Of a stretch of 64,000 bases of DNA, positions 1 to 12,379 are shown in pieces. The notes below the pieces were generated by a model. The model was not told where the DNA came from. It worked only from the letters and a program-made list of their open reading frames with translations, and searched no databases. Position 1 is the first letter of the stretch, and each line of letters begins with the position of its first letter. Origin of the DNA: Austropuccinia psidii (Eukaryota; Basidiomycota; Pucciniomycetes; Pucciniales; Sphaerophragmiaceae). The stretch lies in contig JALGQZ010000001.1 in the NCBI GenBank assembly GCA_023105745.1, positions 49,227,662 through 49,291,661 of the forward strand. Reading direction: 5' to 3'. The translations under genes were made by a program, and so were the position numbers.

Positions 1-1
1 C

Positions 2-937
2 ATTAAAAGCCCAAATGAACCATATATAAAAAAAGATAAATCAAAAGAATCCTTCAAGCCCAATACATCCAACAATAATGAGCAAAGAAAATTCCATAAA
101 TGTGGAGTTATTGGACACTTAGCAAATAATTGCCTTAAAAGGGAAAAGATTAATGAAATTGTGGAAACAGAGAACCACAATGACAAAAAAGAAGAATCTG
201 ACTGTAAAAAAGAGACAGAAGAGTCAGAAAGTTCTGAAAGTGATGAAATCAATATAATTAATGCACAAATTAATAATATTGATATAATTTATGAAGTACT
301 GGATGTTAACTCAAACTTACCACAAGTTGGGGCATCTGACACAAACCTGACAAACATACAAGATGCCAAAATGTATAGGACCAAACCTGCAAGAGGACTG
401 GGATATACAGCTGGAAAATCAAGTATAAGTATTGTCATGGTTGATAACCAAGAAGGAAAAGTTCACTTAGATACAGGAGCATATTGCACCTGTGTTGGTA
501 AAAGTTACTTAAAAACCATTGTCCCAGATTGGAAAGCAAAACTTATGCCAATACAAGGTGTCAAATTTAGTAGTGCAAGTGAGAGCATGAAGCCCCTTGG
601 AATAATTGATTTAACACTAATTTTTCCTCAACCCTCACAATGTGTCAGAATCAAAGTAGAGTTTGTAGTAATGGACAACTGTACTAGTAATCACTTGATA
701 CTTGGGAATGACTACTTATCAATTTATGGTATAGATATCTCTAACCAAAAGGATAGATATTTTACCATAGGAGACAACAAAAGACAAAATTTTGGCTTCT
801 TAAATAACAAAAAACAAATCACAGTTATTAAGAATGAAGAAAAGATTCTAGAAAAGGGACTTTTTATATCCGAACAACTTAAAGAGGCAGAATTCAATCA
901 AGAATTAACAGAAAAAATGAAAGAAATTTTTTTTTGA
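2..937 (+). pseudogene. B1 Gag C-terminus and aspartic protease (fragment)
   Basis: The frame is open from the window edge, so the true start lies upstream; the GTG at 161 is not a start. Near 107-135 is a zinc-knuckle remnant in which the first Cys of CX2CX4HX4C has become Phe (F-H-K-C then GH and C), so nucleic-acid binding is probably impaired. An acidic linker follows, then a retropepsin-type protease with the catalytic L-D-T-G motif near 466-477 and a downstream 'LILGNDYLS' strand typical of Ty3 proteases. The frame ends at TGA after a run of nine T residues (927-935); the sequence continues in another frame as RT, so the T run marks a frameshift. Confidence 0.85.
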
Positions 938-1841
938 CCTCTTATTTAAGTACAAAAATGCCTTTGAAACTGACAAAGAGCCACTAGGTGCCATAATTGG
1001 ACATGAAGTGGATATAATTCTTAATGTGGAAAGACCTTTCCCACCTTTAGTAAGGAGACCTGCTTACCAAGCTAGCCCAAGGGCTAGAGAAGCCTTAGAG
1101 GTACACATTAAAGAATTAATGGACCTTGGAGTATTAAGAAAGGTAGGACATAATGAACAGGTAGAAGTCACTACACCTGTCATTATAAATTGGCATAATG
1201 GAAAATCAAGGATGGTAGGAGACTTCAGAGCCCTGAACACCTATACCATTCCAGACAGGTATCCAATACCCAGGATCCATGAGACATTAACACAATTGTC
1301 ACAAGCTAAGTTCGTCACAGCCATGGATGCCTTAAAGGGTTTTCATCAAAGTGTCTTAACAGAAAATGCCAAAAAACTACTGAGGATAATAGTCCACTGT
1401 GGAATTTTTGAATACTTAAGAATGCCATTTGGCATAAAAAATGCACCTTCCCATTATCAAAGAATGTTGAATACCATATTTCCTGAGGAATTATCAGAAG
1501 GATCGTTAATTATCTATATTGATGATATCATAGTTTGCTCAGAAACTTGGGAAAATCACCTCACAAGACTAGAAAGGGTACTACAAAAAATGGTCCAAGT
1601 GAATATGAAAATTTCCTTGAAAAAGTGTCATTTTGCATACAGTGAATTAAAAGCACTAGGACATGTTGTATCTGGACTTAGTCTAGGCATGGACAAGAAT
1701 GAAGTAGCAGCAGTACTACTCAAGCCAATGCCTCAAGCCAAAAAGGAAATGCAATCATTTCTAGGATTTGCTGGTTACTATAGACAGCATAGAAAGGACT
1801 TTGCAAAAATTGCTAAATCCTTGTATAAGCTATGTGACTAA
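936..1841 (+). pseudogene. B1 reverse transcriptase domain
   Basis: The frame opens right after the poly-T frameshift, with D-L-L-F-K-Y-K as the first residues matching the Gag-Pol of the intact relative. It carries the RT finger/palm landmarks: 'RRPAY', '[16 protein letters not shown]', 'DRYPIPR', 'MPFGIKNAP' and the catalytic Y-I-D-D at 1515-1526. It stops at TAA after 'YKLCD', where the intact relative has Lys. Translation resumes in the same frame into RNase H, so this is a nonsense mutation within one original pol frame. Confidence 0.9.
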
Positions 1842-1856
1842 CAAACAGTCTATGAA

Positions 1857-2252
1857 ATGACTGAAGAAAGAGTCAAGGCATATGAAGAATTGAAAAATTC
1901 CTTAACAAATGCCCCATTTCTTCTACTTCCAGATTGGAAACTACCCTTGAAACTTTACATTGATGCTTGTGGAGAAGGACTGGGTGCTGCACTACACCAG
2001 ACACAAATTATCAATGATAAACCAGTGGAAGGACCAATTTGCTTTATTTCAAGACAGATAAAGCCAACAGAAGAAAGATGTGGAGAAAGGCAAATGGAAT
2101 TCCTCTGCTTAGTGTGGGCTTTAGGAAAATTAAATTACTATTTGGATGGGACAGTATTTGATCTGTTTACAGACTGTAATGCTGTAAAATCTCTATTAAA
2201 TATGAAAACTCCAAATAGACAAATGCTGAGATGGCAAATTGCTATCCAATGA
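1857..2252 (+). pseudogene. B1 RNase H domain
   Basis: This continues the RT frame after the TAA at 1839-1841. It contains the Ty3-type RNase H motifs '[16 protein letters not shown]' (catalytic Asp), '[14 protein letters not shown]', '[10 protein letters not shown]' and '[27 protein letters not shown]'. It ends at TGA where the relative has Glu. The order RT then RNase H then integrase is the Ty3/Gypsy order. No functional product is expected from this copy. Confidence 0.88.
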
Positions 2253-2255
2253 TAT

Positions 2256-2777
2256 AGAGGAAATATGACTATTGTTCATAAATCTGGAAATATTCATAAA
2301 AATGCAGATGGTCTTAGCAGATAGGCTCTAGCAAATACCCCTGACAATCCAGCATGGGTACCAGAAGAAGAACACCATATAGAAGGAATATGTGTTACAG
2401 ATATTGGCACAGAATTCTTTAAATAAGTTCAAGAAAGCTGTAAGATAGACAAAAATTGCCATATTTTAAGCCAACTTCTAATGAAAGACTGCAAAGAACC
2501 ATCACTTTCATCAAAACTAGATGAAATATGGAAAAAGGCATATGATGAAGGAAGATTCCTCCTCCTTGATGGAATCCTTTACCATAGAACAAAACACACA
2601 TGTGTTATGGCCTTAACAGATAGAACCCTGATAAACACTATTTTACATGAGTGTCATGATAGTGTTGCAGCTGGACACCTTTCAGAAGACAGAACACTAG
2701 AGAGGGTGAAAACCTGCTCTTGGTGGCCAAATTGGAAGAAAGATGTTTCAGAATACTTCCAAACCTGTGACAGATGA
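2256..2777 (+). pseudogene. B1 RNase H end and integrase zinc-binding domain
   Basis: Same frame as the preceding fragment. After 'NADGLSR' there is a TAG replacing a Trp codon, and a TAA follows 'TEFFK'. The open part from 2481 encodes the H-H-C-C region: '[18 protein letters not shown]', 'WWPNWKKDVSEYFQTCDR'. It ends at TGA just after C-D-R. Next to that stop roughly 35 nt present in the intact element are missing, including the second Cys of the CX2C pair, and the remainder of integrase continues in another frame. Confidence 0.82.
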
Positions 2778-2787
2778 GAAATTTGGG

Positions 2788-3921
2788 ATGATGATCCAAA
2801 TCCAAGAACCAAAATCCCCTTGGGAAATAGTTCATATGGATTGGGTAACAGCATTACCTCCAGGAGGAGACAGAAGCTATAATGCATGACTCGTATTTGT
2901 TGACAGGTATAGCAAACCTCCCATGTTCCTACCATGTCATGAAGATGACACAGCTATGGACACAGCCATAATGATATGGAATAAAGTTATTAGCCATACA
3001 GGCTTATTCCAAAATATGATAAGTGACAGAGAACCAAAGTTCACTTCAGCATTTTGGAAAAATCTCCATAACTTGTTTGGGACAACGTTATCATTCTCAA
3101 CACCCTACAATCCTCAGACTGATGGTTTAGCAGAAAGAATGATACAGACCTTAGAGGACATGATCAAAAGATTCTGTGATTATGGGCTAGAATTCAAAGA
3201 TTCTGATGGTTTTACCCATGATTGGTGTACACTAATACCAGCTCTTGAGCTGGCATATAAAACATCAATTCATTCTTCTACTGGCAAAACACCAGCAATG
3301 CTAGAAAAGGGTTGGAATCCAAGACTTCCTTATGATACCCTTAAAAAGGACTTAGTGGATATACATCCAACAGCAAGCATTTTTAAGATAATGCTTGACA
3401 AGGCAAGAAACCATGCAAACAGATGTATGCAAGATTCTTTCAAATATGCAAAAGAAAGATGGGATAAAAGTCATAAGCCACCTTATTTCAAAATAGGAGA
3501 CTTGGTCCTAGTATCAACTCTTAATTTCAATAACATGAAAGGCCCAAGCAAATTAAAAGATTCCTTTGCAGGACCATTTATGATAAAAGCACTTCATGGA
3601 CCCAATGCTGTGCAATTGGAACTCACAGGTGAACTAATGAACAAACACCCAACTTTCCCTGAAAGTCTGATAAAACCTTACAGCTCAAGTGATAAGGAAC
3701 TATTTCCACTAAGAAATAAACCCCCACTTGAAATCCCCCCCTTGGAAGAAGGAGAGGAAAAGAAAATAGTAAAAGTCCTTGAAGAAAGAAGGACAAGAAA
3801 CAAAAAAGAAAGAGAATACCTTGTAAGGTATAGAGATTCAACTCAAGAAGGTGAATGTCTACTTGAGAAAGATATAACAAATGCTGATAAACTACTAAGA
3901 AGATTAAGACATGAAAGATAG
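2788..3921 (+). pseudogene. B1 integrase core, GPY/F module and chromodomain-like end
   Basis: The fragment begins after the internal deletion with 'MIQIQEP' and the first catalytic Asp in 'VHMDWVTALPPGG'. A TGA replaces a Cys codon after 'RSYNA' (near 2887), after which the frame is open from 2890 to 3921. The second Asp lies in 'MISDREPKF' and the Glu in '[10 protein letters not shown]', with the 35-residue spacing of D,D35E integrases. The C-terminal part has a GPY/F module ('DSFAGPFMIKAL') and a short chromodomain-like segment ('REYLVRYRDS') seen in chromoviruses, which is thought to guide insertion to heterochromatin. Confidence 0.88.
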
Positions 3922-4051
3922 CCTGAAAAATAGAAAAGTAAAGCATTATTGAGCTTCAAGACTAACAAAGTCTATTGAAGAGGTAGGACAGTGGATGATA
4001 CCCTAATTACACATATCAGATTGTGGTACAATGTTTTTTGGTGGTAGGGAA

Positions 4052-6041
4052 TGTGAACCTTTGAGATATGACCACATACCCAAAAAAGCTCACAAGGAAT
4101 ATTTAATATAATTATACATTAAAAATAAGTACCTTAAAACTATAAAAATACCATAAATTGGTACAAATCTTGGTTTAACTTAAAGGCCAATGAATAAACA
4201 TGTGAAATAAATTATACCATTGGATTCCCCATGGTGAAATACACATCTATCATTTTTATGGCATATCTGTAAAGTCAATATTTAATAAGTTATAAGTAAT
4301 AATACCTTACAAAAAACACAAATTCTTATTTATTTCAAGCTCAAATGAAACAACATGTAAAATAAATGGTACCATTGGATTCCCCATAAAAATCCACATA
4401 TAAAACAATTAATAAGCTAAGCTTCAAAATCAATACTTAAGGAATTAACCTGAATATACGCACTTTTTTGGTCAATGCATATATTCAGAGATTTTAGCTA
4501 ATATCTCTTGAAATATGCATGATAGAGTGATGAACCAAAAATGAAGTCATCACGTAATTACTGTAGCAATACAGAAATGAATTTTACTTCACAAGTTATA
4601 AGCAAGGTTAAAACCTGTAAGGAATTTTTGATTAAAATCAACAGAGCTGTTGACCACTTTGTTGTGAAAGTGGTCCAAAGTTAAGGAAAAAAGAGACAGC
4701 TGGATTGTACTAGTTCATGCGTGAAGAATGATGTATTTCTTATTATAATATTCAAGGTATAACCCCTTGAAATCATAGTTTGAAGTTTAAAATATTAAAT
4801 TTCAACAGAAAAGATGAGTTACAAGAAAAATCACCAAAAATAGAGTTTTGATGATGTAATGAAATTCTCTTGGCAGCATAATAGGTTTATGCGAAGCTAT
4901 TAGAATTCACTCTCTGAATTTCTGTAGCATGTAAATCTTAAAAGTTATTAAGGATCAAAGTTTGAGCTTAATTTGATCATTTATGATCACTCACTGTAGC
5001 CTTAAATTAAGTTTAACAGTCATATGAGTGATAGAATTGGTGAATACTATTAGTTTATGATTAAAACTAATAAAATCCACAAATTTTGGGGTTCTTCCAA
5101 GCCTTTGACATCATCAAATTTAGAGTTATAGTGATAACTCTAAATAATGGCGTAATAATGATGTAATATGGTTTCATCATGATGTAATCATCACCAAACC
5201 TTAAAATATTGATCAATTCCAGTGGATATGATCAGTACACGTCTACTAGAAGCCTGTTGGACTCTAGGAGGGAGGTATTTACTATAAATATCGCTCTTTT
5301 TACTCTGTTTTCCCCTCAGATGCATCAAAAACATTAAATCAATACAATTAAAAAGGTAACATCTTTATTCTTTACATATAAAAACTTTTATATTATCAAA
5401 GACCAAAGATCATCTTTTTGAATTCATCAATTTTGACGTGATTAAACCATTTATTTAATTGTTTTTGTTAAAAATCTCTCTAAAACCTCATTTCCACATA
5501 AAAATCAAGAATATTTGTAATTTCTCTATTTTTTATTGTAAATAAAATTTGTATAAGTTGTATTTACATTATTTGGCATAAAATATCTCAAACTTATTAT
5601 ATTAAGTATTAAAAGTAGGTTATTTTTTCTTATTATAATAATTTTCTCTTTATTATTCTTTTAATAATTCTTGAATTAATATAAATTGTATTAATATTAA
5701 TTTATAATATTAATATTGGTAATATTATTGTTATTAATTGTTTTTTATTAATAAAAAACAATTTTTTATGCCTTTTATTCTTTTTTTGTAACAATAATAA
5801 AGTGCTATTAAATATATTCATTATTTTATATTAATATATTTATTTTATTATATTATATTTTATAATATAAATTATATTATCATATTTTATTAATAATATC
5901 ATTATTTTTATGCCATAATTATAATAATTCTTTATTATTATAATTATTTTTATCTTGTTTATTTCATTTATAAGAACATTCATAGTACAATAAGTAAAAT
6001 ATTAGTAATTTTTACTTATTGTTTCATAGTCAAACCTTACA
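4052..6041 (+). repeat. 3' LTR of B1 (family B, 1990 bp)
   Basis: Starts TGTGAACC after a purine tract and ends CCTTACA, the same termini as the solo family B LTRs at 8433-10458 and 54494-56457. A TATA-like CTATAAAT lies near 5282. A hairpin of the form TTGACCACTTT / AAAGTGGTCCAA lies around 4649-4679. The last third (5400-6000) is extremely AT-rich. No protein-coding gene is apparent within it. Confidence 0.92.
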
Positions 6042-7262
6042 CAATTAATCAATTGAAAAAGGTTTTTCAAAGGAGAAATGAAAAATAAAGCCTCACTTAC
6101 AATATAAAAGTTTTATTTTTCATTAATTTTTTGAATTTTTGATATAAGAAAAAAGATTAAAAAAGTAAAAAATTATGTCACAGCCAAAATATCATGGCTA
6201 GGCCCCCAAATGTAAGGTGTGGCTATGAAACTTTGATTAAAAAACAATTCCTTTCCCTGTCCTCAAAATTTGTATAAGGTACAATTCAATTCAACTGAGT
6301 AAAGTTTAAGAGTTTTAAGAGAAAACACACCAAATTCATTCTTTTTAACTTTATTAGTATAAAAAAATAATATTATGAAGATCCATTGTTTTACCAACAA
6401 TAAAAATTATTTAAAAATACTCTACAAGAAGTATTTAAGGCTACAAAAGAAATTTATTCAAGAGCAATCTCAATTGGAATTAATTGCACACAGAACTGCA
6501 CAAAACGAATATAATAACAGAGTCTTAAAAAGTTCTATTAAAGAGAAAACATTCCCAAAAGTGACAAGAGTGAATTTGGAAACAAAGTAACAAAGCTAAC
6601 AGTAATGAAAGATGCTTTAATTCACTTATGCAGTGGTTAAAGGGTAAAAATGATTATAAGAGTAACAGAAAATGATTTAATTAATTTTTTAATGTGGTAA
6701 AAGGCTTAAATATATTTGGAATCTTCTATTGATTGGTTTAACAGTGTTCGAACAAATCATAAAAGGAAAATATTCTAAAAACAAGAGAGAAGTGGGGCAA
6801 AAAAGACATTGGTTGATAGCCACCAATTTTCATAATCAAAAAGTAAAATTTACTCTTTTCAGTTGTGAAAAACACTCTGAAAACAGAAATGCAAATTATG
6901 CAATCATTGAACCTGGTTTGGTCCAAAAAAAGGGCTGGTTTTGGCCAGTCTTTTCTATTTTCAGACATTTCAGACTCTTAAGTCAGAAATTTCTATAGTA
7001 ATAACTTGTTTCAAGCCTAAAGACATTTCAGAATGCATTTGAGAGATTTCTAAACCAGTGAAAGATGTTTTTACTAAGATTTGTTTGACTTAAGGGTAGT
7101 TTTACCCCCTTGGCAACAGCCAAAACTAAACTGGTTGGTATCAAAACATTATAATCAATGAAGTAAAAGACCCTGTGAATAAATTCCAGGCAAAAGGTGA
7201 TGAACCTTTGAATTAATGTTGAAAACCCACCCCTTTCAACAAAGAATATGGGGGAGTCTGGC

Positions 7263-10200
7263 TGTCACGGGGGCTCTTATGGAAGCAAGAGTGGCCTGGC
7301 ACTCAGGAATCAAGAACTCACTTGGAGGGCTCCACAATATTAAAGAATTGAGAAGAATATATTTCTTTAAGGAAGAATAAAATTAAAGAAAATTATTCCA
7401 AAAGAATAAAATAAAAGGAAGCCAATGGCCAGGTTAATAAGAAATCAAAAAGCCAAAGAGCCAACCAAATGAATCCTCAATTCACTTTTTCAACCTTCCA
7501 GAAAGAACAATGGAATTAGTAAAGGATATGACCACCAATATCCAATGACAGGAAAAGAAGAAAAGGTGAAAATTACTTGCTTATGATTATTAGTATTCAC
7601 TTTAATAAGGTAAAAGAAAATAAGGATAAAAATAATTCCAATATATTAATTAACTGGGGAAAAAGTCCCAGGTGATGAAAGGTGGCCAGTATATGTGAAA
7701 AGCTGAAAGGCTGATCCTGGAAGGTGAATAATCTGGCTTTATTGTCTTCATTAGGCCAATAAAGTTCTGGCCATCTTTAGAATTGAACTGTGTGACTGAA
7801 TTCCCACAGTGGAATATGAATTGACCAAAATGGGGAAAGCCCATATAGGATGCTTGATTACTACATGTATGGACCAATTGAGTTGTCCAAGGTCTTCTGA
7901 CTACTTGATTCCTTGAAAATAATTGAAATGATTGATAACCTCTGAGAAATGCCCTTAACATATTCCTGATGAGAATTGACAACCCAAGTCCTGCAGGGCC
8001 AGGTGGTTGGGGTCCTCAAATGGTATTCTGGTAGCCTCCAGGGAATTTCCCGGCTGAATATCTGAAAACATCCTCCTTCAAATTGGTGATTTATTGGGTA
8101 ATTGATTTGGAATCACTTAATTTGTTCCTGAAGATGTCATTATTGGATTTCTAAGCAAAAATGATGCATAATGGTATACTATACCACATATGCACCACTC
8201 CTGGGTCCTTGGGTATGGAGTGCATTGAAGAAGGGAAAGTCTTCCCCTGTAATTGAGGGGAATCCTTGCTAGGAGGTTAGCTGGTGGCCTCTGGTGGTTT
8301 CCAGAGGCCATGGACTGAATTTTGGCCAATTTTGGGATCCTGAGATGGTTTTGGCCATTTTGAGTTGGTTGGGTTCTGGGGCCAAAACTGGCTCAGGTAG
8401 GCCCACTTGTGGTTTGGGACCCACCTGGAATTTGTGAGCCTTTGAGATATGACCACATACCCAATAAGGTCACAAGAAAGCCTCAGAATAATTATACCTT
8501 TCAGATAATTATACTAAAATTACTTAGAATAATTATACATTAAAAATAATTACTTTAAAAATACAAAAATACCATAAATTGGTACAAAACTTGGTTTAAC
8601 TTAAAAGCTAATGAGCCAACATGTGAAATAAATTATACCATTGGATTCCCCATGGTAAAATACACATATACCATTTTTATGGTATATCTGTAAAGTCAAT
8701 ATTTAATGAGTTATAAGGATTAATACCTCATAAAAACCATAAATCCTTATTTATTTCAAAACACAATGAAACAACAAGTGAAATAAATTGTACCATTGGA
8801 TTCCCCATGAAAATTTACACATAAAACAATTAATGAGCTAATTTCCAAAGTTAATACTTAAGGAATTAACCTGAACATATGCACTTTTTTGGTCAACGCA
8901 TATATTCCAGGATCATAGCTAATATCTCTTAAACTATACAAGATAGAGTGATGAACCAAAGACAAAGTTACCACGTAATTACTGTAGGAACACATATATG
9001 AACTCTATTTTACAATTTATAAACAAGTTTAAAACCTATAATGAAATATTGATAAAAATTAACAGAGCTGTTGACCACTTTGTTGTGAAAGTGGTCCAAA
9101 CTTAAAATAAAGAACACAGTTGGATTCTACTAGTTCATTCGTGAAGAATGATGTAGTTCTTATTATTAAGTTCAGGGTATAACCTCCTGAAATCATGACT
9201 TGAAGTTTAAAATATTGAATTTCAACAGAAAAGATGAGTTACAAGAAAAATCATCAAAATTAGAGTTTTGATGATGTAATGAAAAGCTCTTGGAAGCATA
9301 ATAAGGGTATGTCAGGCTATCAGAATTCACTCTCTAAATTGCTGTAGCGTGTAAAACTTAAAAGTTATTAAAGATCAAAGTTTGAGCTTAAATTGAGCAG
9401 TTGTGATCACCTACTGTAACCTTAAATTAAGTTTAACAGTCATATGAGTGATAAAATTGGTGAATAATATTATTTTATGATTAAAACTAATAAAATACAC
9501 GAAATTTGGGGTTCTGCCAAGCCTCTGATGTCATCAAACTTAGAGTTATAGTGATAACTCTAAATAATGGTGTAATAATGATGTAATATGGGTTGATCAT
9601 GATGTAATCATCCTCAAACCTTAAAATATTGATCAATTCCAGTGGATATGATCAGTACACGTCTACTAGAAGCCTGTTGGACTCTAGGAGGGAGGTATTT
9701 ACTATAAATAGAGCTCTTTTTACTCTGTTTTCCCCTCAGACGCATAAAAAACACTAAATCAACTAAATCAAAGGTAATTTCTTTATTCTTTATATATAAG
9801 ACTATTATATTATTAAAGACCAAAGACCACCTTGTTGCAATCATCTATTTTGACATGATTAAATCATTTATTTAATTGTTTTTGCTAAAAATCTCTCTAA
9901 AAACTCATTTCCACGTAAAAATCAAGAATATTAGTAATTCTCTTTATTTTTTATTGTAAATACAATTTGAAAAGGTTTTATTTATATTTTTTGGCGTAAA
10001 ATATTACAAAATTAATATATTAAGTGTTAAAAGTAGGTTATTTTCTCTTATTACAATAATTTTCTCTTTATTATTATTTTAATAATTCCTTAATTAATAT
10101 AAATAGTATTTATATTAATTCATAACTTTAATATTAGTAATATTATTGTTATTAATTGTTTTTTATTAATAAAAAACAATTTTTTACGCCTTTATTATTT

Positions 10201-10892
10201 GTTTGTAACAATAATAAAGAGCTTTTAAATATATTAATTATTTCATATTAATATATTTTTTTATTATATTATATTTTATAATATAAATTATATTATTATA
10301 ATTTTATCAATAATATAATTATTTTTACGCCATAATTATAATAATTATTTATTATTATAATTATTTTTATCTTATTTATTTCATTCATAAGGACATTCAT
10401 AGTACAATAAGTAAAATATTAGTAATTTTTACTTATTGTTTCATAGTCAAACCTTACAGAATTGGGGGCTGATGAGCTGCCCCCTTGGCCCCTTTTGGCC
10501 TCATTGGAATTGGGCCAAAAGGGGCCTAATGGTCCCACGGACCACAGACCGTGGGCTGTGGATTACAGCCCACCCGCCCCCTAATATAAAGGGTTGGGCC
10601 AAGGGCCCTGGTGGTGGCTGGAGGGTCCATAGGCCCCTGGAAGATTGGAAGGACCCCCCAGGCCCAAAAACAAGGATAATGGGCTGTGGGTTGGTGAGGG
10701 GAAGAATTAGCCAATAAGGCCAATGAGGGCAGTATATGCCCAGTGGAAGGGTGTTATGGCCAAGAGGCCATGGAGCACCTACAGGGTACAATTGGCCATC
10801 AACATATTTTATGGCCAATTGACCATAAGTTGGGTTCAGGTTATAGTTTCCACAACACCCATTGAGGGGGGTGATTATCCATGGTTGTGACA
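7263..10892 (+). repeat. Solo LTR family C, interrupted by a family B LTR
   Basis: Begins TGTCACGG and ends TTGTGACA, inverted-repeat LTR termini. It is flanked on both sides by CTGGC (7258-7262 and 10893-10897), a perfect 5-bp target duplication. No internal retrotransposon region is present, so it is a solo LTR left by LTR-LTR recombination. Net length without the nested LTR is about 1600 bp. It is more GC-rich (runs such as TTGGCCCC) than neighbouring repeats. ORFs predicted in it are not conserved among C copies and I do not call them genes. Confidence 0.88.
8433..10458 (+). repeat. Solo LTR family B (2026 bp)
   Basis: TGTGAGCC to CCTTACA, closely similar along its length to the 3' LTR at 4052-6041, and flanked by a perfect 5-bp duplication GAATT (8428-8432, 10459-10463). 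It lies inside the family C LTR, so it is younger than that LTR. A TATA-like ACTATAAATAG occurs near 9702. Confidence 0.92.
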
Positions 10893-11585
10893 CTGGCACC
10901 CTTGCAGCCAACATTCCATTCCCCCCCAGAGTTTATCTTTACAATTTATTTTTTCTTTAATTTTTTGTCATATATTACACTTTTAATTCAAATATTTAAT
11001 TCAATTGATTTTTCATAGTACAAAACTGTAAAAATTGATACCTCACATTTAAATAAAAGTTCACTTACTTAATACATGCAAACATTTTGACATTTCAATT
11101 GAAAATACTTCAATTCCTCATAACTACTAAGCTACACACCACACCAAAATTTTAACAGGAAAAAATGATTTTTAACACCCTATGTGGCATGAATACAATA
11201 AAGGTTTTGAGTATTTTCAATTTTCATACATAAAATACTAAAAACTTAATTTAAGCTTATTTAGAGTTGAGTTACAGAAATTACACCCAGAGGTGACCCC
11301 ACTTTATTTTTTATGAGGAATGCAATAGTGTGATAATTTCTTTATGTTTATTTCTTTGATAAAAAGCTATAATATACTTTATATAAATTTTTACCACAAA
11401 TATTGTAATTTCATAATTTTTATTAAAAGTTCATTTTTACTTAATTTTTACAAATAAAAATGTATTTTCAGAATTTCAAATTTTATTGTAATTTTATTTT
11501 TAAATTATAATTAAATTTTGATTTTTAAATATAAATTTGTATTTATATTTCAATTTTTTGTTTTAAAATACCTCTAAGGCTTGCA

Positions 11586-12374
11586 TCCTCACTAAAGTTT
11601 TAAGAGGATCTCATCACATCATCAAAGCTGTATTTTTGATGATATTTCTTGTAATTTATTTTTTCCATCAAAATTTGCTATTTTGGACTTTAAATCATGA
11701 TTTAATAGGGTTATAACTGGAATATAATGATAAAAACTAAATCATTCTGCATTTATTAACTAGTAGATTTGTAGTATCTACTTTTTTTAAATCTCTGACC
11801 ACTTTAAATTTCAAGTGGTCAACTGGTATTGCTTGTTTGACCAATTTATTTTATTATGATTAACCTTGTTTATATACTTCCAAATAAGTATTTTAAAATT
11901 TTTCTCAAAGGTATTTGGTGTTAAAATTGATTTTTTATCATTTCTTTATCACAATTATTTTAAAAAATATGAGCTGAAACCCATGAATATATGCACTGCG
12001 CATGAAAGTTCATATATCCAGGTATCTCAGTAAGTATTGGTCTTACAGATATTAAATAATATAGTCAAATATGTGCTTTTGCATTTCAGGTCTGATGGCT
12101 TAATTAATTCTACATGTTTACTCATTGAGTTCTGTGATAATGGAGAATTTATGTGTTTTTATGGCATTTTTACTTATTTGAATTCTTTTTAAGATTTCAA
12201 ATTTAATTCTTATTACCAACAAATTCTTTAATATTGTTTCTGAGCTTTTTGGTTATTTTTTTATGTCCCAAAATCCTTCAAATAGATGGAACTCTTGGAT
12301 AATCCAAGTTGAAGACTGCATATTATAGGTATTTAGTTGTAAATAAAGATTCCAGATGAGATGTAAAGTTTAAA
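11586..12374 (-). repeat. Degenerate LTR-B-like sequence
   Basis: No gene is visible. Read on the minus strand, several blocks resemble family B LTRs: the ATCATCAAA..TTTTTGATGAT segment with CTTGTAA, the GACCACTT/AAGTGGTC hairpin near 11796-11821, and a block near 11985-12030 like the B stretch around its 'cgcatatattc' motif. Divergence is high and no clean ends are visible, so this is an old remnant or a separate subfamily. Family A element A1 inserted at its right edge. Confidence 0.5.
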
Positions 12375-12379
12375 TTTGA

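Larger units (their letters stand above)
1..6041 (+). mobile_element. Ty3/Gypsy chromovirus B1, 5' part outside window, decayed
   Basis: The internal region (1-4051) reads gag end, PR, RT, RNase H and integrase in the usual Ty3/Gypsy order, and a complete 3' LTR follows (4052-6041). A purine-rich tract (GGTAGGGA) lies directly before the LTR start TGTGAACC. Its proteins are close relatives of the intact element at 15215-25309 but are broken by at least one frameshift, one internal deletion and several in-frame stops, so this copy is dead. It ends inside the leader of a minus-strand B2-like element, so the candidate 3' target duplication is CAATT at 6042-6046; the matching 5' copy lies outside the window. 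Confidence 0.93.
6042..11585 (-). mobile_element. 5' end of a minus-strand B2-like element (leader plus LTR)
   Basis: 6042-6210, read on the minus strand, matches the untranslated leader of the intact B2 element. It includes the conserved leader motif beginning TGGGGGCCTAGCC directly next to the LTR end. 6211-7262 plus 10898-11585 match the B2 LTR: it starts with the reverse complement of CCTTACA and ends CCTCTAAGGCTTGCA, a mutated form of the expected TGTGAGCC terminus. Removing the nested insertion leaves about 1740 bp of LTR. The rest of this element must lie left of the window, beyond B1, which inserted into its leader. Confidence 0.82.

Noticed and set aside
6375..6998. ORFs of 71-89 codons
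   Set aside because: They lie within the reverse-oriented B2-like LTR and have no counterpart as ORFs in the intact B2 LTRs.
10436..10914. Overlapping ORFs in the GC-rich part of family C LTR
   Set aside because: They cross the junction between the B and C LTRs or the C LTR end and are not shared with the C copies at 34036-37402 and 52618-54118.
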